The notes beneath the pieces are model-generated. The model made no database searches. It had not been told where the DNA came from and was given only the letters and a program-made list of their open reading frames with translations. This document shows, one piece after another, positions 1 through 10,900 of a stretch of DNA of 36,410 nt. The position numbers and the translations under genes were made by a program. The stretch spans positions 1-36,410 of the forward strand of contig JAKCWW010005451.1 in the NCBI GenBank assembly GCA_026260175.1, read 5' to 3'. Source of the stretch: Reticulitermes lucifugus (taxonomy: Eukaryota > Arthropoda > Insecta > Blattodea > Rhinotermitidae). The stretch's first letter is position 1; each line of letters starts with the position of its first letter.

Positions 1-1815
1 TTTTTTAGCCCTCTAAAACTGTAAAAAGGGTGCGCATTAGATTCGAGAATATACGGTACTTTTGAAAATGTTATTTATAGCTGTCATTATCAGTAATTAA
101 GGACTCCACTTGAAACTGGACTTCCAGAACACTAATAATACTGTAATAGTGTAGTAAGTGTTTACAGGGCCAGTTGAAGGCTATTACAATCTATGTGGCC
201 ACATGGCACCCAAGAATGCTGGTTGTGTTTCAGATTTTGTGTCAAGAGATATTTTGTTTGTATCCTCGGTCTGCACTGTCAGTTCAGGACTACACATACG
301 TAGAGCAGCCCAAATTTGTTTGTGTGTTACACCAACACTGAGTGTGTGTACTGTTGTCATAGAAGTGTACATAAAAGTGGAAAAGTTTCCTGTATGTGCC
401 GTTTTGATGATAGACACCCTGACCTGCTGTTTTGAATTCCATTATCAGCCATGCAGTTCGTTCTGAAGTTTAATATAATTTATGGTTTTGGTACAAATAA
501 AATCTTAAATGAATTAGTTTTATTATGCCAGCCTGAAAGAGTCTGCTTTTATTATTTACATGTCATAAAGTATGTACACCATATCTTTCAGTTCTAATTG
601 ACCATGCGTTCAAGAAACACATAGCCTCTCCATGTGCATATGAATGTGAATTGCCATTGCAGCAGAAACGAGTATTTATTTGACCCTTTTTAAGTGAATG
701 AGTAATTGTCTAACACTGTGATAGCAGAATCTAAAGATCCAGCCCCACTAACACTTAAAGTCACTACTGGACACAATCCTGAGCTAGTTTTATCCACAGT
801 CCATCCTCACATCGTATTTCCATAATATTCATCATTATTTTGTTCTCAACTCCTTTTCCTATTGGACACTTTCTACAGGTTTCCCCAGTGTCACATAACC
901 AGCCCTACATTTCATTATTTTAACATTACTCAGCAGCCTGTGCAGATGACATAGTTTATCACTATGCAATATTCTTAATTGCTATATTTTAGTAAGAATT
1001 CCACTCATTTTCACCCATCGTTAACTTCTTTTGGAAACAGTCTGAAAGTTAAAACAACAAGAGTATTGTAATGGCTGAAGAAGAGACACCATAATTTTCA
1101 TGTGAAAATACAGAGGCAAGATTCTTTCTGATGATTTTTAAAAGTGTAGGCAGCCCTCGTTTAACATTAGCTCAAACAACATTATACTTTAACACTGACA
1201 GATATTAATGACAAAAGATTCAATCAACATTACCCAGACTCAGATTAACACTGTTTTCTCAAATATTTTTAATTCATTTTGGAAGAAAGCATGTTAATTT
1301 GTTCCCTGGCACCATGGCATTGTGTGTCCTTGGATTGTGAATGGAGGAGATGGCCTCTGGATATGGAGAGTAACTGTGAGTATATTGAATAAATAGTCCG
1401 TCATAGCCGATAACGGATGATGATGGCATGCACCATCAGGTTCCATAAAATGTTGGGAATTCCTTGACTAGCCAAGGAACTGTTAGTCTTTCAAGAAGGC
1501 CTCTTCTCCATGGAGTTATCTATTGGGGGGAAAAAAATTCTCTGTTGTATTTTATTTTCCCCGCAGTGAGATTTTCAGGAACATAACGATGTTGAATGAG
1601 GACTTAATGTAATTGCATTTGTGTTACATTTATTCATGTTGTTTTCCTCCAGAATTAATTGTCAGTTTTATATCTTCGACACTATATTCAGAAAGACTGA
1701 TCTGAGCCAGCCTACTGCTGGGCTTTATGTACTGTTGTTGAAGGCCTAAAATACTGTATTTTATAAAATATAATTAGCAAATAATGACTGCAGCATGGAC
1801 AGTGATGTGTCTCAC
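1..1815. other. Left flank: probable PYROXD2 intron 8, no further exon seen
   Basis: I searched the minus strand for the next PYROXD2 segment (the IELxIPSSLDPTLAPPG-like block and the C-terminal glycine-rich FAD motif) and saw no match. The stretch holds a LINE 3' tail at about 1436-1520 and otherwise unremarkable AT-rich sequence. Small overlapping ORFs at 158-466 on both strands resemble nothing I know. Confidence 0.6.
1436..1522 (+). mobile_element. LINE 3'-tail fragment, copy A
   Basis: Begins GGTTCCATAAAATG, then GGGAATTCCTTGACTAGCC and CTCCATGGAGTTA. The same order recurs at 5036, 6424 and 6686. Only the extreme end of the element remains. Confidence 0.6.
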
Positions 1816-1972
1816 CTGTCTGAGATGTTTCCATCCAGGGCACATTTGTATGCTTGGGTGATGAGTTCCATATTCTCACAGTTCATATGAATTGTGCATT
1901 GGTGGAGTGGCATTGGCTGATTTGCTGTCTTACATGGATCAGCCAGAAAGTTGGGCAATTTATCCACTGCAA
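1816..1972 (-). CDS. PYROXD2: PYROXD2 exon 8 (last exon found in the window)
   Basis: Opens [13 protein letters not shown] and continues [15 protein letters not shown], the order found in human PYROXD2. Acceptor TTCACAG, donor GTGAGA, exit phase 2. An internal GTAAGA..CAG looks like a 17-nt intron, but reading straight through stays in frame and preserves similarity on both sides. Confidence 0.88.
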
Positions 1973-4900
1973 CTGTGAAGTGTCTTACGATTAAGAAGTG
2001 TAGTAATTACAGTATGAACTAGGTTGTAAGACAGAATCGTTTATCATTCTACGAGTGTGTGATATATTGGAATGTCACAGTTGTTACAGATTTTATTTGA
2101 TCTTGACATGTTTGGAGTGTTTAATATAATTCCAGCTCCACATTATTGGTTGTCACTATAGTGAGTTTTTATTTATTGCCTTTACTGTAGCAGTAACTTT
2201 GATTAAGTCTGTACTCCTTTAGATACAAACCCTTTCAGACCCAGGCCTAGTCTGAAATTTACAAGAAATCCTCAGTCCATTGTTCAGCTGAGTCTGGCAG
2301 TTTCCAAGTAAAAAAATAGAAAAAAGAGAGAAATTACGCATGTTGAAACAAATGGTCATTGGGAAAACCACTAGTGAATAGTCTGAAGAAAGAATCGCAT
2401 GTAAAATATTTCAGCACGTACTTATTCTTCATAGATAGATTATTAGAACTGTCGATGTGTAAGTACATCTTTAGCTGTGTAACTTGCAGGATTCTAATCC
2501 AGTTTTATGCTAAATATTCTCTTCTGTATGAAATTACATTGATACTGTAATGATAATGTTTTGAACAAAGCTGCATACTATTTCAAGAGGTTACGTTATT
2601 GTGGCCAGAAAATTGTAAGTTCAGTCTGTGAAATTTACTAATGGCCATACGAAATCACTAATGAAAATCTTGTAAGTCCTGCCACAATGCAAACTTGGTA
2701 TAACATGTAGGTATTTGTTTAGGACTCGAAATTTTGACTCTTGGTCTGATGTTTCCAAAAACACCTCATGCATGGAATTTGCTTTGTGAACCCTGTGGGC
2801 CAAATTAGTCAACTTAGTTCATTACTCTTGATTACTTTGTTTACAATCATGCATCAGTGGATGTCAGAAAGCATTGTGATTGTCTTGTAATTACTTAATT
2901 CCTTACAGTAAGGGCATGATACTAACCATTAATTTTTGTTACTGGTGATGTATAATTGCTATTGTCGATAGCATCCACAAACTTTTCTGGCAGAGCTTTC
3001 TTAGGAATCAGCTTCTTGAAAGTTACATATGGTGTAGCATTGGACAGGACTATAGTAGCTTTGATTTCACGGCCTTCAGATGTCACTACACCAACGGCAT
3101 GCCCATCTCCATTTAGACAGATGCTGGACACTTCCTGCATTAATTACAGTCATTAACTAGTGTTATGAGCAAATAGTCTGGTAAAATGTTCCAACTCACA
3201 ATGTATTTTTTGGCTTCTTTGTAATGTGATCATGGTGACTTTCAACGTTCTGATCTATTCTTGGCTGTGCTGACATGACACCCAACAGCAGACATTATCA
3301 TGCTGACATGACACCCAACACAGACATTATCACACCTGCCAGGGAGGATCCACACAGATGTTTCGTACGTGATATTTAAGGTTTTCACAGCAGTGTTGGA
3401 AGTTGAAGATCCAAGTCTTCTGTGATACAATGCCATGTGGAATATTTCAACTGTTTGGGTAGCATGATAACAAATTATGTAAGTTTCACTGCGTCGTTTA
3501 CACCGTGCATTTCATTGAATTTTTAGCTACAGTTCACACCGACAGCTGTTACACAGCTTTATTAACACTTCCACACTTACCATCTGGTAATACCTACTAG
3601 AAGGTGTTCATGATACAACAAATATAAGAGTATGTTCTATGTATACAATGTAAGTGACAAGAAATAAGTGTGTTTTTTTAATACATCTTACTAACAAGGT
3701 AGTGAACTCACCATATTTGTGAATATGTGTGCTCCATATGATGCTGCTGCCGCTGCTACTGCCTGTGTGACGGCACCCATACCCCCCTTGGGATATACCC
3801 AGCCACTTTCTCCCATCATGTGATGCAGTAATACATATCTAAAAATACAAGTGATCCTCAAAACAGGGCCTCTCATTCACATGACTCATTAAGAAACAAT
3901 TCGGTTGTAATCATGATGGTTTCAATTCTACTTTAGAAAAACGTATCATGTTCATACCAGAGGAACTGAATGGTGTGTCAGTGCATAATTATACACAGGG
4001 TGGAGCAATTTGTCTGCTGCCCACAGATCCAATGGGTGGAGTAACTTGTGGGTATATTACAGCACACATCAGAACATATTTTGTGATGTCTGATTTGAAA
4101 ATTGTCACACTTCTGCCCTAAAAACATGTGAGATTTTTAAATTAGACTAGGAGTAAAGTACACTTAAATTTTACTGTTCTGAAGTTTACAGTAGGAGATG
4201 TGAAGCAAATGGACAGACTTATTAAATGCAACATGTTCAGAAGTACACATACATAGCGGCATGAGTGTGCTAATGTAGGTCACGTGGCACACAGCTGGAT
4301 ACCAACAAAAATGAAAATACTTCCACTTCAGCATGGTATATATGTTCTGAAGTTGTCACTTCTATTTTGAAAGGCACAGGGCAGAATTGCCATGCTTTAA
4401 CTTTGGCATCTCTACTGTTAAAGATTTTTTAACTGACTTCAATTGTAAATTTTTAAATAAATAGTCCTGTAGATTGGTAGTATTGCTCTCATTTTTTAAA
4501 TAGTTGGCTAACTTTACAAGAACAGTTGTGCCAAAGAATGTCTTATGTTTGACTTGCCATTGAAAACAGCATTTTTAAATGCAGTATACTAGGATATATT
4601 CTTGATTTATAGGTTTCCACTTAGGACATCCAAACAACCAAAACCTGAAAAACTGCATGAATCTGATATACAGTGTTAATAGAAATTGGATCGTATGGAA
4701 TTACTGCACACATGTTCCTGTTGGCTATCAGAAACTGAACATAAGAAGATGAATTACTTTTAAAAAATTACTTAATCATAAATAGTCAGAAAAGTATTAT
4801 TTAGGCAGTCAAGTCAAGGAGGATGCATTAGGCAGGACACATGGCATGAATTGGTGATAAGAGAAACGTACGAAGGGTGTTGGTCACGAAACCTCAAGGA

Positions 4901-7900
4901 AAGCTATTGCGTGGAAGACCTAGGCATGGTAGGGAGGGTAGTATCAAAATGGATCTTAAAAATGGCATAACTAGATTCATCTGGCTCAGGACAGGGATAA
5001 GTGGCAGGCTGTGGTGAGCACAGTAAAGAAACCTCAGGTTCCATAAAACAGAGGGAATTTGTTGACTACCTGAGGATATATTAGCTTCTCAAGAATGACT
5101 CTGTTCCATGGAGTTAGTCTGTAAAGTCATGTTTATTTAAGTTGTTTATTTATGGTTTATTTTATGACACTTTCAAAATGTCAGTCTACAGCAGACATGA
5201 AGATTCAAGTTTTCGTTGGATATGGTGCCATGCCAATTGGTAGTTACTGACAGCAGGCTTGGACTGCTGAAACCCTGAAGATGGAACCAGCAAGCTCCAA
5301 AACGTTGCTTAACATTTTACCAATCAAGATGGCATCATATCCCAGAAGACGTCAGTTTTCATCAGCACTGCTATGCGAATCTTGTACGATGCATATTGTA
5401 CAGTAGGTGTCATAACATGTGTATTTAACAGTGTGATTTGGACATGTGCAAGAAGTTAAAATAATAGACATACCTAGTCCAGAAATACGTTGGCATCTTC
5501 AATCAGTCTGCTGTAAGATAAACTTGAATCCACTCACCCAGTGCCAGGTATGTCTGGTCCACTCATGGTGCCTATCACTGCATCTGTTGCCAAGGTGCCT
5601 TTGAGTGGTTCTGATTCAAACCAGTGATTCAGAATGCTACTGGCTGGAACTGTTAGGAATTCATAGAGAGCAGGAATATCAGCACCAAGTGAGCACACAG
5701 ACAAGGCTGTAAAGAACCAACACAATGTTGTTAAAACAACTGCAGTTTGAATGAAGAATGTGCAGATGTGGTGAATGTGAATTAAAATGTGTAAGAAGAG
5801 TAGAGGATTCTTGATGGCACATGCAGAGGGGACAATAATAGCGAAATCATGATTGTGAAGTTACAGCCTTTTCAGTAGTACCAAGTTCTTATTCAATTAT
5901 CTAGTATTTAGACAATCTGATTACCTGTGTGTGTGTGTTTACAAAATGCAAAAATTATAAAGAGTAAAAGCCATTTTTTTTTCTGTTTTGTATGACGGTG
6001 AAACTTGATTTCTCAGAATAAGGGAAGTACACAGGCTATGAATCATTGTCTTCACTAAAATTTTGGACAGTATCTATTGGCTGTGACCATATACCATTGT
6101 CAGAATCCTGTAAGTTGAAGAGGATATAAATGTTTCAGAACAGAGCACTGAGGAGAAGGTTTATAATTTGTATTCCTTGCAAAATATAAGATGATCAAAT
6201 TGAGAAGGATGCTATAGATGGGGCATGTAGCATACATTGCAGAGAAAATAAACGTGTACAGGTTTTGGTAGAAAATCCTGAAGGAAAGAGACCATTTGGA
6301 AGACCTGGACATAGATGGAATGATAATATTAAAATGGATCTTACAGAAATAGAATGGGAGGATGTAGACTGACTTTGGATAGGGAGCAGCAGTAGGCTTG
6401 TGTTAACACTATAATGAACCTTTTGGGTTCCATAAATTGCATGACATTTCTTGAGTAGCTGAGCAACTGTTAGCTTCTTAAGGGTCATTCTGTTCCGTGG
6501 AGTTAATTAGCCCCGTGCGTGTATGCATCCATGCACGTTCCTTTCCAAGACCCGGAGTTTCTCCTCTATCACTGCCTGTCCAAGCTAATAATCAAAATAT
6601 GTCTTCCATTTTTCTCCAACACGTCATCATGTGCTAAGGATAGGGACAAGTGGCGGGCACGTGTGAATGCAGTAATGAACGTTTGGATTCCGTAAAATGC
6701 GGGGAATTTCTTGACTAGCTGAGAACCTGGTAGCTTCTCAGAAAGGACTGCTCCATGTAGTTAGTTATGTCATAAAGTTGTAACATAAATCGAACTTTGT
6801 ACTGGTTTTTGAGGTAGAACATGGAGGCTATGCCTGAAGGTGTGATGAAGATATTAAACTGACACATATATTGGACACTTTCCATTATCTTGTTTTCATT
6901 ATACAAAACACAATGTTTCAGAAACTTGAGCTGCCATCAGTAGAGTAAAAGAAGCTTTCTGAAGCATTTTTTTAAATTTTAGTCATATCGCTCATGAAAC
7001 AGCAATTGGTCGTAACCCAGTACACAATATTACAGGAGACAGAAAAAAACTTGATAGGTTATTAATAGACCAACACTTAAGTATGTTATGTTTTTATGAA
7101 AATATAAGAAGAAGCAATTTTTTTGTGTTTGTAACCTAACTGTCTAGTAATGCAGGAATCTCAGTTTGACAAATTGTGTGGGTTATGACAAATTGCTGTT
7201 TGATGAGTGATATATATGTATGATTAAGACATACATGATTCATCTAAACATGTTCACATTTTATTGCAAAGGTGGGATTTAAAATATGGCCAGCAGGGGA
7301 TGCAGCTCTTTACTTACTTTGTACTTAGGAGGTTAAGTGTTCATGACACAGCATATAAAATTTTAGGTTTGAACAGTGACATCTGAATATTCTTTTTTCA
7401 AACAAAAGTTAACACAACCACATTTATCGCCCTATTGCTTGGAAAACCTCTGTTTAAACTAATCTTGATAATAAAAATGGCTTTTAGCGAAAGAACAGAA
7501 ATATCTAAATTTCTGTAACTATGAAACAATATGTTTATTTCAAATGAGATTATGGAAAGTACCCAATATATTTGTCAAATCAATAGATACTTTTTTTTAT
7601 ACTCACAAATGCCTGTTTTAGTGGATATAACTAAGGCTACTTTGTGCACACTGTCATTAAGTACCCATCAATGAATGTGTCTTCCCTTTAAATGAAAGAA
7701 ATAATGAATGAATTGATCAAAGTTATTTACTTTCTGACGTCTTCACCAGGTTGGTGGTTTCATCACTACTCACCTATTCAATCATAGTATGTGTATAAGT
7801 ATGATATCATATTTGTTAGGTCTAATTTTCAAACCTGCATCCTTCAGTTGCTGATTGCGTAACAGAGATGCCATCTTGACCAAAATTGATTTTTTCCTAA

Positions 7901-10900
7901 GAAATTTCACTGTATCAGCCACAGATAAATCAAGTAGTGGTTCAACAGCTACCACTAATTTCTTAATCTTCTCTTCATACAGTCTGTAAGCCTGGAAGAA
8001 ACAGTTACTCTCAATGAATATACATTGCTTTCCTTTCCTGACAACCTTTTACATTAGTATGTTTAAATGCATAGAAACAAATCAAAGTTTTCACAGTTGA
8101 CTTTAGTAATAATTTGAATCTCATTTCCCTGGGTTAGATGAAAATTGCAGCATAAAGACAAGCTTTTCTGAACGATAACAGTAGAACTGCTAAGCATCCG
8201 ATCACAATCTTATGGCACCTGTGTGTGTGTGTGGGTGGGCAGCTTGCTTACAGCCTGGAGTACAAGAGTGGGAGATAGCACGGGCTGATAGAGAAAATAT
8301 GCCTGCAGCAGAGTTGACTCTGTTTCTAACAACATGGGTTTGTGTTATTACCTCAGTCTATCATTTTTATTCCATTTATTTATTGCCTCTTCTGATATGC
8401 ATTTCCATACATGCATACTGTTTCACGTCCTTGAATATAGATGACTCTGTGGTTTGCTGTCTTAAACAGTGCCATATTATAGCATGAATATTCTGTGAAC
8501 AACACTGTTGTTTTTCATTAATAGTCGCAAATAATTATCTGCACTGTAGTACTGCTTGTAACCAGCTAATTCAATGCGCAAGCGTAGTACCCACTGAGGA
8601 TGAGCCCATGTAGGACAATTGGAATCACTTCTTTGTGCATTGCCATAAGATTGTGACAGGGCTGTACACATCTGCACTTGAGACAATCAGAGTGTTGTCC
8701 CTGTGTAGACATCACTTAGAAACCCATTACTGTAGCATTTGAAATGAAATTGGGTGTCACCGTTTATGGCTCAACTCTTCTTTAACTCTCATGATTTGAA
8801 GAGTCAAGTCTTCTAGGATATGACTCGATGTCGATTGATAACTTGTTGCTGTCTTTTTAAAGGAATTTGCTACCTACATATGCTGGGTCAAAGTAGTCAA
8901 AAATGGCATAATATCCCAGAAGACTTGAATTATGATTTATTATTTGTTCAAGTTTCTTGTCTGTTTGTTCTGTTTGTACTAAATTTTTCATTTCATAACT
9001 TCAGAATTATTGTTCTTGAAGTACTTTGACTTGTTTACATTGTCATTTTGAAGTAAACCTTCCCAAAATGTAACAATTTCTGAACATTACATAGTTAAGG
9101 AGAACTATTTGACAACCACTTGAGTTATGCCAGTGACTTTATTTTGTAAGCTGAAATGACACAGGAGGCTGCTTTTGTACATGTACACATCACTGTCATA
9201 CAAGCAATGTTCTTAAAAGTCAGAAAAGAAACAATTCTTGTAACATACAAGGAACAGGTATACTATATACATGTTCTCTTGAAAGACATTTTACTGACCA
9301 ACAGCAGTTATGGAATGACTGTGTTCAGACAAGCAGATGGATGTAGTTATGTTAGTCAAATTAGATGATTGTTCAAAATAGACTGCAGTCTCCATTAATG
9401 ATGATTGGTTTAAAATTTCTCTAAGTTTGTATGGTGTCAAACTGATTATTGCAATGATTAATTTCCTCAGTTCAGTTTTTTTAAATCTAATTTTCATATT
9501 TAAGTAAAAATTATATCAGAATTTCACTGTACATTTAATCCAAATTCACAAGGTCTGGATGAAAACAAGAATTGTTTCTGAGATAGGTATGAGTCTTACT
9601 CTATGACTTTATTCAAATAAATAAATAGAATACAGTAATAAGTATTACAAAAATTTCCAGTACCTGGGCATCTTTCTGTGAAAACATGGCTATTTGTCTC
9701 CTGTTACTGAATGCATCTAATCCCAGTGTAAGAGATCTTGGCCCATTTTGCTGCCAGGCTGATTCCCGTAGTGGTGTATATGAGCTAGGATTCCGTGAAT
9801 ATGTTCTTAAACCATGTTTCTAAAATAAAGTAAAGTACATCAGCACCTTAACATCAACGTGCCACACTCTAACATTGTTCCTATATTTGAAAATTAAAAT
9901 AAATTTTTAGCCAAATGAGTTGCTTACTTTATGTTTAGAGTCTTATAGTGGATGTTAGTTATTTTTAATAGCTAACACTATTCTCAGTAGTCGAACAGTT
10001 AACTTTTCATAGTTTAAGTACTGTAAGTTATTTTTGTTGTGAAGAGGTTTCTGTTTTATTGAATGACACTGCCACCCACATGGTATTTGAGCAGTACTGG
10101 AGTCAAACTGACCATCAGTACAAAATTTTGAGAAGCATGCATGTGCACCTGAAGTTCCAAATCTGAGTATATATGTGGTCGTAGGAGACTGAGCAGATAC
10201 GAAGCTCGTGAGAACTTGAAACCTGGTACAATCTCCTCGGTAACGGCAGCACCACCAACCACATGCCTCTTTTCCAGTACACATGTCTGAATTCCGGATT
10301 TCTGCAAGTAAGCTGCTGCAATCAGTCCGTTGTGACCTGCATGACAAACCCACACATTCATGGTCAGGGTATGTAACAAATTAGAATTTTAGGGCTATAT
10401 GTGATATCCTGTAAATTGTTATTTCTGTGTATGTTCTTAATAAACACAGCAATTATTTACACTCATGAGACCACACTAGCCAGGATATAAATAACTTCAT
10501 GCAGCAGAGTCCTTCTTCAAAATTTATTTGTCCCTCAGCTAATCAAGAAATTCCATGCCTTTTATGGGACCCAAAAGTTTATTACTGTATCCTGAGTCAG
10601 GTGAATCTAGTTCAAATCTTCATACCACAGGTGTTTCAGATGTGGTTTAATAGCACCCTCTTATAATCCTAGATGTCACAAGCGGTCTCTTCCCCTCAGG
10701 TTGTCAGAGTAAAATTGTCGATATAGTTTTCATCTGTGCGTGCTGCATATCCAACCCATCTCATTCTTCCTAATTTTATGATACAAATTACGTTTGTAGA
10801 TTCGTTTATTATCTCTTTTCATGCCAAATTTCACATTCCTAGCTCCAGTTTCTCATTAGTAATGAGCATGAAACCGCAATCTAAAGAGCTAGCACATCCA

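Noticed and set aside
158..466. Overlapping ORFs on both strands at the left edge
   Set aside because: No recognisable domain, low-complexity composition, no splice or start context, and no match to the missing PYROXD2 exons.
1918..1934. A 17-nt GTAAGA..CAG 'intron' within PYROXD2 exon 8 (minus strand)
   Set aside because: Far too short to splice; the sequence reads through in frame and matches the family on both sides.
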